Of a stretch of DNA of 64,000 nucleotides, positions 14,661 through 23,165 are shown piece by piece. This stretch comes from Qiania dongpingensis (GTDB lineage Bacteria; Bacillota; Clostridia; Lachnospirales; Lachnospiraceae). The stretch lies in contig NZ_CP060634.1 in NCBI RefSeq assembly GCF_014337195.1, forward strand, positions 1,426,001-1,490,000. The letters are read 5' to 3'. The position numbers and the translations under genes were made by a program. Each line of letters begins with the position of its first letter. The stretch's first letter is position 1. The notes beneath the pieces are model-generated. The model was not told the DNA's origin and made no database searches. It worked only from the letters and a program-made list of their open reading frames with translations.

Positions 14661-15299
14661 ATGAATTTCAAAAACAGCGAGGCTGGTTCTGTAGTCCTTG
14701 GACTGATCAAGACGATTCAGGACAACAAAGATTTTTTAAGTGAAGTAGACGGCAAGATCGGCGATGGCGATCACGGCATCAATATGAACAAAGGCTTCAC
14801 GATGACCGGAGAAAAATTAGCCGGCAAAGAGTTTAACATGTCCGAAGGTTTAAGCATACTGGGCGCTACCCTTCTGGAGGATATCGGCGGTTCCATGGGC
14901 CCTCTGTACGGCGTATTCTTTGATGAGATGTCCATGGCATGTGAAGATAAAGAAGAGATCGACGCAGATGTATTCAAGGATATGATCTGCAACGCCGTGG
15001 ATGGCGTAATGGACATCGGCGGAGCAAAGCCCGGCGATAAATGCCTATTGGATGCCATGGTCCCCGCAAGAGACGCATTCTGTGCCGCTCTGGAAGCCGG
15101 CAAGGATTTCAGCGCCGCTCTGGATGATCTGAAAGTGGCCGCTAAAGAAGGATGGCAGTCAACCGAAGGCATGATCGCCAAGATTGGCCGCGCCAGCCGT
15201 CTGGGCGAAAGAAGCCGCGGTGTTCTGGATGCCGGCGCTACCAGCTCATACCTGATGCTGACTTCGCTGGCAGATTCCATGCAGGCGCTGATGAAATAA
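14661..15299 (+). CDS. dhaL: Dihydroxyacetone kinase subunit DhaL-like
   Basis: ADP/ATP-binding subunit that phosphorylates the substrate held by DhaK. The 212-residue product carries the magnesium-binding motif KIGDGDHGINMNKG (residues 32-45), a helical barrel, SILGATLLEDIGGSMGPLYG, and the closing motif AKIGRASRLGERSRGVLDAG, all standard for DhaL. It starts at an ATG with AAAGGAG upstream, 48 bases after dhaK, and is the last gene of the operon, followed by a strong terminator. The pair being separate genes rather than one fused ATP-dependent kinase, yet without DhaM nearby, leaves the donor open. Confidence 0.93.
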   Translation: MNFKNSEAGSVVLGLIKTIQDNKDFLSEVDGKIGDGDHGINMNKGFTMTGEKLAGKEFNMSEGLSILGATLLEDIGGSMGPLYGVFFDEMSMACEDKEEIDADVFKDMICNAVDGVMDIGGAKPGDKCLLDAMVPARDAFCAALEAGKDFSAALDDLKVAAKEGWQSTEGMIAKIGRASRLGERSRGVLDAGATSSYLMLTSLADSMQALMK

Positions 15300-15334
15300 T
15301 ATTGAACCATATTTTATAAGATGAATACGCATAG

Positions 15335-15372
15335 GGAGCGGGTCCTCATCCACAAGGACCCGCTCCTTTATA
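15335..15372 (+). terminator. Intrinsic terminator of the cupin-dhaL operon
   Basis: An 11-bp perfect stem, GGAGCGGGTCC (15335-15345) with GGACCCGCTCC (15356-15366), is followed by TTTATATTATATT. Confidence 0.9.
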
Positions 15373-15418
15373 TTATATTCTATGACAAATCTCTAAATTA
15401 TCTTGCATTGAAACAAGA

Positions 15419-15445
15419 AGGGCATGTGCGGAAAGCACATGCCCT
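15419..15445 (-). terminator. Intrinsic terminator of the sugar ABC transporter genes
   Basis: An 11-bp perfect stem, AGGGCATGTGC with GCACATGCCCT, has a five-base loop. On the minus strand it lies about 37 bases past the stop of the binding-protein gene and is followed by the T-rich stretch TCTTGTTTC. Confidence 0.75.
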
Positions 15446-15481
15446 AACTTTATGTATTCAGATACCGAACAACCCTCAGGA

Positions 15482-16570
15482 TTATTTCAGGAATTCGTCT
15501 ACATTGTCCTTGGTTACCAGAACGAAGTCAACCATAACTTCTTTGCTTGCGGGAGCAGTTCCTGCAACCATGTCTGTGATAACCTTAACAGCTGCTGTCA
15601 TCTGGCCAACGCCGTCCTGAAGAACGGTAGCGCCAAGCTCACCAGCTTTGATCATTTCAAGAGGAGTCTGGTTTCCATCTACACCTACGCAGATGATGTC
15701 GCTTCTGCCAGCTGCGTTACAAGCAGACTGTGCAGCGGAAGACATATCATCATTATCGCAGATAACAGCTACCAGCTCATCGCCGTATTTAGCAATTGCA
15801 TTAGTTGCAGCGTTTGCAGCCAGGTCGCCCTTCCACTGCGTATCTTCATCAGCAACCATCTCGAATTCCGGATGAGGATCCAGAACCTTGTGCATACCTT
15901 CTGTACGCTGAATCTGTGCGGAGTTTCCTAAGATACCGTTGCAGTGAATGTACTTGCCGCCTTCGGGGCAGTTATCCAGTACCCACTGTCCAAGCAGAGT
16001 ACCTGCATATACGTCATCAGAACCGCAGTATGCAAGAGCAAGGTCGTCGGTGCTCGTGGTCTTGGAGTTTACAACTACTACGTTGATTCCTGCTTCAGAC
16101 ATCTGAACTACAGCGGGGTCAGAAGCTTCTGCCTCTGCGGGCAGGATGATAACAAAGTCACATTTCTTAGCGATACAGTCCTGTGCACAGTTAATCTGTG
16201 TAGGAGCATCGGTATTGCCGTCCAGGATGCCTGTCCACTCATCAATGGTTCCATCTGCTACCAGGCCATCGAAGGTTGTTTTTGCATATTCATTGATGGG
16301 GCCATGGAAGGGGTCAGTCAGGTTCTTTGAGATATAACCAACGATGATCTTGCCGTCGCCGTTCACATCAGCCACTGCTTTTCCTTCTGCCGCTTTTGTT
16401 GTCTCTTCCTTTGCAGCGGTCGTTTTCTCTTCTGCTGCTTTTGTCGTCTCTTCCTTTGCAGCGGTCGTCTTCTCAGCTGCCTTCGTGGTCTCTTCTGTCT
16501 TCTTGTCTCCACAAGCCGCCAGACTGAGTACCATCATTGACGCTAAAAGTACTGCCAACACTTTTTTCAT
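15482..16570 (-). CDS. Ribose-type ABC transporter sugar-binding lipoprotein
   Basis: Extracellular substrate-binding protein of a ribose/xylose-type importer (periplasmic-binding-protein fold I). It starts MKKVLAVLLASMMVLSLAAC, a lipoprotein signal with the lipobox cysteine at residue 20. A low-complexity linker of repeated KTTAAKEETTKAAE units (about 24-66) follows and probably spans the cell wall. The ligand domain begins KIIVGYISKNLTDPF. The ATG at 16570, with AGGAGG upstream, is chosen over an in-frame ATG 33 bases earlier because it begins the signal peptide. It has its own strong promoter and is separated from the permease gene by about 300 bases. The ligand is not determined; a sugar or polyol handled by the neighbouring enzymes is inferred. 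Confidence 0.9.
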   Translation of the reverse strand: MKKVLAVLLASMMVLSLAACGDKKTEETTKAAEKTTAAKEETTKAAEEKTTAAKEETTKAAEGKAVADVNGDGKIIVGYISKNLTDPFHGPINEYAKTTFDGLVADGTIDEWTGILDGNTDAPTQINCAQDCIAKKCDFVIILPAEAEASDPAVVQMSEAGINVVVVNSKTTSTDDLALAYCGSDDVYAGTLLGQWVLDNCPEGGKYIHCNGILGNSAQIQRTEGMHKVLDPHPEFEMVADEDTQWKGDLAANAATNAIAKYGDELVAVICDNDDMSSAAQSACNAAGRSDIICVGVDGNQTPLEMIKAGELGATVLQDGVGQMTAAVKVITDMVAGTAPASKEVMVDFVLVTKDNVDEFLK

Positions 16571-16593
16571 TTCTTTTTCCTCCTTTTTTGTTC

Positions 16594-16610
16594 GCCTGAA
16601 CATATCAGGC
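16594..16610 (-). other. Small hairpin in the binding-protein leader
   Basis: A stem of GCCTGA and TCAGGC with a five-base loop lies in the short leader between the promoter and the ribosome site. It could stabilise the abundant binding-protein message. Confidence 0.4.
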
Positions 16611-16619
16611 TCTTTGTTT

Positions 16620-16648
16620 ATATTACCACATTTATCCTATTAAGTCAA
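16620..16648 (-). promoter_or_regulatory. Promoter of the sugar-binding lipoprotein gene
   Basis: On the minus strand TTGACT at 16648-16643, exactly 17 bases, then TAATAT at 16625-16620. This near-consensus promoter gives the receptor gene separate and probably higher expression than the upstream transporter genes. The palindrome CGATATTATCG lies about 45 bases further upstream and could be an operator. Confidence 0.75.
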
Positions 16649-16802
16649 CGTGGTTTTATAACTTATTACCAATGGATTCCAGACATTTTTCCCGATATTA
16701 TCGAGAATTTTTTCCAAAACCAGCACAATTACCAATTATTTCGCCATGCTTGTGCGCAATCCGTCAATTTCGTGTTGTTTTATTTCATGGAATCCTATAA
16801 TT

Positions 16803-16837
16803 CCGCCGCGGCAGAAGAAATATCTCCGCCGCGGCAA
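16803..16837 (-). terminator. Hairpin downstream of the sugar permease gene
   Basis: Two copies of the self-complementary CCGCCGCGGC flank a 14-base loop, giving a strong GC stem about 30 bases after the permease stop. No clear T-run follows, so it may be a stability or processing element or a weak terminator. Together with the promoter further on, it divides the transporter operon into two units. Confidence 0.45.
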
Positions 16838-16868
16838 AATCTTCATTTTTCTGCTGCTAAAATGATTC

Positions 16869-17852
16869 TTATTTACGGTTTCTTCCGTTGATGGCCATAT
16901 CCAGCATAACCGTGCCGATGATGATGGCGCCTCGGATGATGGACTGCCAGTTCGCATTGATACCGATCAGGTTGATGCCGTTATAGATAAAGCCTACGAT
17001 AAAGATACCCATGAGCACACCGGGCATCGTGGCGATACCGCCCGCGAAAGAGGTGCCGCCGATTACGCTGGCGGCAACGGCATCCGTCTCATAGCCAACA
17101 CCCAGGTTGGACTGGCCGGACCCTGTCTTTGCCGCCATGATCACAGCTGCGATACCAGCCAGGAAACCACTGATGGTATAGCAGATGACCTTAATCCGGA
17201 ACTCACTGACACCAGAAGCAACAGCCGCATTGGCATTGCCGCCGACAGCCAGGATATAACGGCCGAGCTTCGTCCAATGGAACATGATGTACATGATGAC
17301 AAAGACTACAAACAGGGCAACGATGGGATAAGGAATCACTCCGAAAAGCTTGCCGTAGTAAAGATTCTTCACACCGGCGCCGAAGGTGATCGCCTTACCG
17401 CCGCTGATGACCTGAGCAGCGCCTCGGATGATCAGCTGCATGGACAAGGTAACAACGAAGGGGAACATATTGAATCTGGCGATCAGGAAACCGTTGATAA
17501 ATCCAAACAACGTGGACACTGCAACACCGATCAGAATACCGACAGCGATCGGCAGCCCGTTATTGGTGATCATCTGTCCCATGATAACGCCCACGACTGC
17601 CAGCTGCGCGCCTACAGTCAGGTCGATACCGCCGGTGGTGATGGCAAGGCACATACCGAATGCCAGCATACCGTTAATGGAAATCTGTGTGATAATGTTT
17701 ACGATATTAGTACCGCTTAAGAATACGGGCCGGTAAATCGCGATCGCGATGATCATGATGACCATGATGACACTGATGCCGTATTTACCCATGAACTGAC
17801 GGAACGTTTCCCGCTCCATTCCTAAAATCTTCTTTTCGCTTTTTGCAGCCAT
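16869..17852 (-). CDS. Ribose-type ABC transporter permease (RbsC family)
   Basis: Membrane subunit of the sugar importer. The 327-residue protein has about nine to ten hydrophobic helices and the BPD_transp_2 family pattern, including NIITQISINGMLAFGMCLAI followed by TTGGIDLTVGAQLA, and GRYILAVGGNANAAVASGV where RbsC homologues have the coupling helix, then ASVIGGTSFAGGIATMPGVL. An AGGAGG site precedes the ATG. It lies 12 bases downstream of the ATPase gene, so the two are co-translated. Homologues carry ribose, xylose, galactose or other monosaccharides; the substrate cannot be chosen from sequence. Confidence 0.92.
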   Translation of the reverse strand: MAAKSEKKILGMERETFRQFMGKYGISVIMVIMIIAIAIYRPVFLSGTNIVNIITQISINGMLAFGMCLAITTGGIDLTVGAQLAVVGVIMGQMITNNGLPIAVGILIGVAVSTLFGFINGFLIARFNMFPFVVTLSMQLIIRGAAQVISGGKAITFGAGVKNLYYGKLFGVIPYPIVALFVVFVIMYIMFHWTKLGRYILAVGGNANAAVASGVSEFRIKVICYTISGFLAGIAAVIMAAKTGSGQSNLGVGYETDAVAASVIGGTSFAGGIATMPGVLMGIFIVGFIYNGINLIGINANWQSIIRGAIIIGTVMLDMAINGRNRK

Positions 17853-17864
17853 TTTTCTCTCCTC

Positions 17865-19376
17865 CTATTTTCCACCAAACTCTTTTGCCAGGATGACTTC
17901 CTGAGTTGCCACACCACTCTGAATCTCCTCACGGCTAACTTCACCATTCAGCTTACCTTCATGGTAAATCAGCACCCTGTCACTCATGCCCATGACTTCC
18001 GGAAGCTCGGAGGAAATCATGATAATCGCCATTCCCTTCGCCGCGAACTCACACATTAATGTATGAATTTCCGATTTCGCGCCTACGTCCACGCCTCGGG
18101 TAGGTTCATCCAGGATAAGGACCTTCGGATTCGCCATGACCCATTTTGCGATTACGACCTTCTGCTGATTGCCGCCGGAAAGGGAAAACGCGTTATGTTC
18201 AATGCTGGCCGCCTTGACCGTCAGTTTTTTTGCGACCTCGGCACATTCTTTTTTCTCCCGCCTCTGGTTGATAAGAATGCCGCTCTGTTTTTCAGGAAGA
18301 TTCGGAAGAGAGATGTTCTCTCTGATGGAACGGAACAGACAGAGACCATAGTTCTTTCTGTCTTCATTCACCATACAGATTCCCTTTTTTATCGCAGATC
18401 TGGGACTTTTGATGGCAATCTCTTCTCCGTTCAAATATATTTTACCGCTTTTCAGCTTATCCAGGCCAAAAATCGCCCTCATAGTCTCACTTCGTCCGGA
18501 ACCTACCAGCCCGGTCAGACCCAGGATCTCTCCCTTATGGACTTCAAAGCTGATGTTCTCAAAACCATCGCCGGTCAGACCCTCTACTTTAAATACCGTT
18601 TCACCGATCTCGCAGTCAACCTTCGGGAATACGTTCTTCACTTCCCGGCCGACCATCATGGAAATCAGCTCATCCTTTGTTACGCCGTCCATGGAACGGG
18701 CCCCTACATACGTACCGTCTCGGAACACGGCCACGCTGTCGCAGATCTCAAAAATCTCGTCCATACGGTGCGAGATATAAATGATCGCCACACCTTTTTT
18801 CTTCAGATCACGGATTACCCGGAACAGATGGTTGGTCTCCTCACTGTCCAGAGAGGAGGTAGGCTCATCCATGATGATCATACGCGCGTCACAGGAAACG
18901 GCCTTGATGATCTCTATCATCTGCATCTGAGCCAATGTAAGTTTCCCCATCACAGTCGTCGCAGGATAAGGGAAATCAAACTGGTCCAGAATTTCCTGAG
19001 CTCTCTTATTCTGAAGCTTCTTATTCAGGAAAATGCCCCCGTGTACGTCTTCCCTGTTAAGGAAGATACTCTCCGCAATGGTCAGATGCGGTTCGGGATT
19101 CAGCTCCTGGTGAATCATGGAAATACCTGCACGCATGGCGTCTACAGGGCCTTTCGCCGTATAAGGCCTGCCCTCGAAGGTCATGGTCCCTGCATCGGGC
19201 TGATGGAGGCCGATCACGGCTTTCATCAGGGTGGATTTTCCAGCGCCGTTTTCACCCAGCAGTGCAAGAACCTCGCCTTTCTTGACATGAAGCTGGACGT
19301 CCGCCAACGCCTGAGTACCGCCGAATGCTTTATAAATGCCTTCACATTCAAAGATGTACCCTTCTTTGTTATTCAT
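17865..19376 (-). CDS. Ribose-type ABC transporter ATPase (RbsA family, two ATPase domains)
   Basis: Tandem ABC ATPase of 503 residues. The first domain has Walker A GENGAGKSTLMKAV, an LTLAQMQMIEI segment in place of a strong ABC signature, and the Walker B MIIMDEPTSSLD. The second domain has the degenerate Walker A GLVGSGRSETMRA, signature LSGGNQQKVVIAKW and Walker B VLILDEPTRGVDVG. This asymmetry is normal for the RbsA/XylG/MglA group. The ATG at 19376 has GGGAG upstream; a TTG twelve bases earlier is less likely. It is preceded by the FGGY kinase gene and followed by the permease. Confidence 0.93.
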   Translation of the reverse strand: MNNKEGYIFECEGIYKAFGGTQALADVQLHVKKGEVLALLGENGAGKSTLMKAVIGLHQPDAGTMTFEGRPYTAKGPVDAMRAGISMIHQELNPEPHLTIAESIFLNREDVHGGIFLNKKLQNKRAQEILDQFDFPYPATTVMGKLTLAQMQMIEIIKAVSCDARMIIMDEPTSSLDSEETNHLFRVIRDLKKKGVAIIYISHRMDEIFEICDSVAVFRDGTYVGARSMDGVTKDELISMMVGREVKNVFPKVDCEIGETVFKVEGLTGDGFENISFEVHKGEILGLTGLVGSGRSETMRAIFGLDKLKSGKIYLNGEEIAIKSPRSAIKKGICMVNEDRKNYGLCLFRSIRENISLPNLPEKQSGILINQRREKKECAEVAKKLTVKAASIEHNAFSLSGGNQQKVVIAKWVMANPKVLILDEPTRGVDVGAKSEIHTLMCEFAAKGMAIIMISSELPEVMGMSDRVLIYHEGKLNGEVSREEIQSGVATQEVILAKEFGGK

Positions 19377-19425
19377 GTTTTCTCCCAACTTTTCTCACCT
19401 CTATGCTTTCTTTTTTGGCACGACA

Positions 19426-20931
19426 TCACTGTCTCCGCCCCATCAATGTTACTCGCTGCAAAACATCCCTGCCGGCCTCATAAGTATCCTTATAAAGCTG
19501 ATAATACTCTTCGTAAGCCTCATGAGCCGCAGCATTGGGAACTACAAGCATATCCTTGTATTTCACCACTGCTCTGCATCCTTCCTCAATATCGCGGTAG
19601 ACGCCTGCCCCGACTCCGGCCGCAATGGCGGAGCCAAGTCCTGCCTGCTCTTCCGTATCGGCCACCTTCAGGGGGATGTTGAAAATGTCTGCCTGAATCT
19701 GCAGCCATGGACCGCTTCTGGCGCCTCCGCCGGAGGCCACCATATTATCAGCCTTCAGCCCCAGATTGCCGCAGACCTCAATACACTGATAAAGTGCAAA
19801 GGCCACGCCTTCCATAACCGCCCGGGTCATTTCCGGACGCCCCGTATTCAGGTTCACGCCCAAGAACATCCCGCTCAGGTTGGGATTTACGTGAGGGGTT
19901 CTCTCTCCATTGAGGTATGGAAGGAAAATAACGCCTCCGCTTCCCGGTCTCACTTTTGCAACTTGTTCATTTATCTGGTTGAAATCAGCCGTCTCAAAGA
20001 GGCTGTTAAACCACTTAAGGGATAATCCTGCGTTCATGATGGCTCCCATCGTGAACCATCTGCCTTTTTTATATCCGCAGAATGTATTGGTACTGAGCGC
20101 CGGATTCATGATCGGCACATCGCTCTGAAAAGAAACTTGTCCGCTGGTCCCGATGTTGGATGTCGCGGAGCCCGCCTGGGTGATCCCGTTTCCGATCCCC
20201 TGCATCACCTGGTCGCCGCCTCCGGCCACCACTACCGTTGATGTTGAAAGCCCCGTTTCTCTGGAAGCCGCTTCACAGACAGTTCCCGCAGCCTCATCGG
20301 TCCCGTAGCATCTGGGGAAGAAGTCCATCGGTACGTCCACCGCGCTCAGGATCTCTTCCGACCAGCAGTTTCTCTTTATGTCAAATGCCAGAGTGGCAGA
20401 AGCATCGGAATAGTCCGAGGAAACCTCTCCTGTCATCCTGAACTTAAGATAATCCTTAGGCAAAAACACATGCCGGACTTTTTCATAATTCTCCGGTTCA
20501 TTATCCCGCACCCACATCAAAGACGGAAGCAGGAATCCCGTATACACCGGATTCATGATGAGCTCCCGAACCCTATCCATGCCGAGAGCAGCCTTGATCT
20601 CTTCCACCTGTACGGCAGAACGGGCGTCACAGTGAAGAATCGCAGGACGAATCACCTGATAGTCCTTATCCAGGAGCACTGCTCCGTGCATCTGGCCGGA
20701 GAAGCTCACTCCTTTCACCGAAGAGGCCGGCGCACCACACGCTGCCAGTGCCTCTTTTACCGTTTCGCAGCAGGCCTTCCACCATTCCCTCGGGTCATGT
20801 TCCGCATACCCGCCGCAGGGAGAAGCAAATTGATACGGTCTGGCGCTCACTGCCTTTACATTTCCAGCTTCATCGATGATAATCGTTTTCAGGCTGGATG
20901 TCCCCAGATCAATTCCCATTAAATATGCCAT
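19426..20931 (-). CDS. FGGY-family carbohydrate kinase (xylulokinase-like)
   Basis: ATP-dependent sugar kinase of 501 residues with the two actin-like domains. The phosphate loop GIDLGTSSLKTIIID is at the N-terminus, the xylulokinase-like SGQMHGAVLLD near residue 80, a nucleotide-binding segment NIGTSGQVSF near 275, the substrate-loop FLPYLNGERTPH, and the adenosine motif VASGGGARSGPWLQIQADIF. Substrate residues differ slightly from classical XylB (HCDARS where XylB has WNDGR), so D-xylulose is likely but not certain; other ketoses are possible. It lies between the ADP-dependent-kinase-like gene and the ABC transporter genes in one operon, which suggests it phosphorylates the imported sugar after isomerisation. 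Confidence 0.88.
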   Translation of the reverse strand: MAYLMGIDLGTSSLKTIIIDEAGNVKAVSARPYQFASPCGGYAEHDPREWWKACCETVKEALAACGAPASSVKGVSFSGQMHGAVLLDKDYQVIRPAILHCDARSAVQVEEIKAALGMDRVRELIMNPVYTGFLLPSLMWVRDNEPENYEKVRHVFLPKDYLKFRMTGEVSSDYSDASATLAFDIKRNCWSEEILSAVDVPMDFFPRCYGTDEAAGTVCEAASRETGLSTSTVVVAGGGDQVMQGIGNGITQAGSATSNIGTSGQVSFQSDVPIMNPALSTNTFCGYKKGRWFTMGAIMNAGLSLKWFNSLFETADFNQINEQVAKVRPGSGGVIFLPYLNGERTPHVNPNLSGMFLGVNLNTGRPEMTRAVMEGVAFALYQCIEVCGNLGLKADNMVASGGGARSGPWLQIQADIFNIPLKVADTEEQAGLGSAIAAGVGAGVYRDIEEGCRAVVKYKDMLVVPNAAAHEAYEEYYQLYKDTYEAGRDVLQRVTLMGRRQ

Positions 20932-20957
20932 GGCTTTTCCTCACTTTATCTTTTTTA

Positions 20958-22274
20958 TTATTCAAAGCAAGTATGCACCCCTGCCACAAAAGTATCTCCC
21001 AGGCCAATGGTGTATTTCGGATGCTCCAGATATCTGGACGGTACGAGTACCGCCTGCTTTGCAGGCTTCAGTTCCCTCAACCTCTCGTGGAAAGCAAGGC
21101 CTGTGGGACTGAGTCCAAGTGCCAGGCTCTCACGGCATTCATCCTGACTGCCATATTTACCGATCCGCGCTCTGGTGCCTGACATCAGATTTCCAATGGT
21201 CAGCCCTTTTTCAATATCGATTCCGGCAAGTTCTTCTCCATAATACAGAGAATAGTCCTTTGTGTGAAGCACCATGCCCCTTATACCGTAGCGTGTAAGG
21301 AGAGCCTCGATTCCATCGATCACCGATTCTATATCCGTGATATCTGTCTCTATTCCATATTTCTCATTCTGTGCGACCAGCTCTTCTTCATTGCTCCCAA
21401 AGATATTCGCATACGGAGCCAGACGCCTGAAGATCATCTCCTTTACCTCAGGGTTCATGTAAAACGCCCCCTCGAAGTAAAAGATGAAATCCGGATTCTT
21501 CTCCCTCATAATCTCAAAGTGCCTGCAGAGCTGATCCAGCCGCTCTTCCATGATCCCCTTATCGATCACCGCATCAAAGCCGGCAGCCAGATAAGATGAA
21601 ATGTCATCCGCATGGGCATTCCAATAGTCAAAAAAGCACTGATCGATCGGCACCGTTTTATGTATCTTATCATAGAACAGAATCAGGCGGTTCGACAGAG
21701 GCACCGCATATTCCTTTCCATGAACGACGATCTTGTCATCCTTCGAGAACTGAAGGATCATATGATACACAGGCGGTTCGTCGGATGCGCCTTCCATGAT
21801 GGGCACCAGGTTTTCGCCCTTCACGACCCTCATATCAGAAGCGTCCATCATCTTACAAACCTCTTTGCATTTATCTGTGAGCTGCGCAACCATGGGAAAT
21901 CCCATCGCCGCCAGAGCCGCGGCCCCCTGTGCGCAGGTTCCTCCCAGAGCCGGTTCCGATTCAAAATGGCTCTGCAGGTATTCGCAGATCTCCACACTCG
22001 TTATATCGAAATTCGCCCCGATCCCTTTCATCAGACAATAGCTGCTGATCCTGGCAAAATCCTCCATAGTATCCATCGTGTCGCCTGCTTTGGCGCTGGG
22101 TTCATCTTTCAGATATTCTTTCAGAATCTGATTGTAAACAGCCACATCCCATTTAAGGACCACATCATAATTGCTGGTATACCCGAACACATGACGCTTT
22201 CCATCTGCCCTGCACTTCTCGATATCGGCCGGGATCTGGTTCAGATACTCCTCGTATTTATCCTGATATGCCAT
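20958..22274 (-). CDS. ADP-dependent glucokinase/phosphofructokinase-like kinase
   Basis: A 438-residue ribokinase-fold protein that most resembles the ADP-dependent glucokinase/phosphofructokinase family (Pfam ADP_PFK_GK). Evidence: the C-terminal catalytic motif TIGLGDTFVAG (Asp427), NIFGSNEEELVAQNEKYGI (a typical NEEE nucleotide/metal segment), a long first domain with GGTCAQGAAALAAMG, and total length well above ordinary PfkB kinases. ATG at 22274 is used because AAAGGTGG precedes it; a GTG nine bases earlier lacks a site. It is the first enzyme gene after the RpiR regulator. Whether ADP or ATP is the donor, and the sugar phosphorylated, cannot be read from sequence. Assignment to the family is moderately confident. 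Confidence 0.7.
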   Translation of the reverse strand: MAYQDKYEEYLNQIPADIEKCRADGKRHVFGYTSNYDVVLKWDVAVYNQILKEYLKDEPSAKAGDTMDTMEDFARISSYCLMKGIGANFDITSVEICEYLQSHFESEPALGGTCAQGAAALAAMGFPMVAQLTDKCKEVCKMMDASDMRVVKGENLVPIMEGASDEPPVYHMILQFSKDDKIVVHGKEYAVPLSNRLILFYDKIHKTVPIDQCFFDYWNAHADDISSYLAAGFDAVIDKGIMEERLDQLCRHFEIMREKNPDFIFYFEGAFYMNPEVKEMIFRRLAPYANIFGSNEEELVAQNEKYGIETDITDIESVIDGIEALLTRYGIRGMVLHTKDYSLYYGEELAGIDIEKGLTIGNLMSGTRARIGKYGSQDECRESLALGLSPTGLAFHERLRELKPAKQAVLVPSRYLEHPKYTIGLGDTFVAGVHTCFE

Positions 22275-22328
22275 TTTTTCCACCTTTTTATATAAATTTA
22301 AAATATGATAACTTTCTTTTTCTGCCCG

Positions 22329-23165
22329 TCAAAGCTTATATTCCGCGAGCAGCATCTCCAGCCTGTCCACATCCCTCGGCCCTCTTTCCGCGTTGGCCAC
22401 AAAATACAAAAGGGCATCAATGACCGCCATGGCGTATACGTGGGAAATCGCTCCGAACTCGCTGAACAAAGGATCTTCCACGGGTATATTGAGCGTATAA
22501 TCCGCAATCTGGGAAACCGGACTCCTGGCGGATCCCGTTATCGCGATGCTCTTCATCCCCTTATCCCGTCCCAGCTCCAAAGCTTGTATTACTTGTCTGG
22601 AGCTCCCGGAATGGGAGATCGCCACTATGACGTCTTTTTTGCTTCCCAGGCTGATATTGCTCAAAAAATATTCCGGCACCAATGCGCTGCTGGTACGAAT
22701 CCCCAGACGGCCAAGCCGGAATCCCAGGTCAATAGCGACCGGACTCGTATTTCCGACCGCAACCGCATGCACCATCTCGCTCTCCCGAATCATTTTTGCA
22801 CAGCCAAGTATCACATTCATATCGAGCTTAGAAGCCGTATTCAGAAGATTCCGGGCAATTCCCTGCAGAATGGCTTTCGCCGTGTCAGGGTTATCCTGAT
22901 CGCCGCAGTAGCCCACCAGCTGATGCTGTCCCAGATCCCTGGCCAGATTCAGTTTCATCTGGTAGAACCCCTGGTATCCCAGATGCTTGCACATACGGAT
23001 GACCGTAGCGTCGCTGACTCCGCTCAATTCCGCCAGTTCAGAGACATTGGCAGAAACTGTCCGCTCCGGATTCTGAAGGATAAAATCGGCCACCTTTTTT
23101 TCTGCGGAGAACATCTGCTGGTAGTTTTCTTTAATTGTATCAATTACCAAATCATTCATCCCCAT
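22329..23165 (-). CDS. MurR/RpiR family transcriptional regulator
   Basis: A 278-residue regulator. The N-terminal RpiR helix-turn-helix (about 1-80) reads SAEKKVADFILQNPERTVSA, then ELAELSGVSDATVIRMCKHL, and the C-terminal SIS domain (about 125-260) binds a phosphosugar, with VAISHSGSSRQVIQALELGR and IAITGSARSPVSQIADYTL. It is transcribed with the kinases and transporter downstream and probably represses or activates both halves of the sugar regulon in response to a pathway intermediate. A consensus promoter lies upstream. The ATG at 23165 follows GGGGGAAA; another ATG six bases inside is possible. Confidence 0.92.
   Translation of the reverse strand: MGMNDLVIDTIKENYQQMFSAEKKVADFILQNPERTVSANVSELAELSGVSDATVIRMCKHLGYQGFYQMKLNLARDLGQHQLVGYCGDQDNPDTAKAILQGIARNLLNTASKLDMNVILGCAKMIRESEMVHAVAVGNTSPVAIDLGFRLGRLGIRTSSALVPEYFLSNISLGSKKDVIVAISHSGSSRQVIQALELGRDKGMKSIAITGSARSPVSQIADYTLNIPVEDPLFSEFGAISHVYAMAVIDALLYFVANAERGPRDVDRLEMLLAEYKL

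Noticed and set aside
18063..19682. Plus-strand open frame of about 540 codons
   Set aside because: Antisense to the ABC ATPase with all Walker motifs; Cys/His-rich shadow composition.
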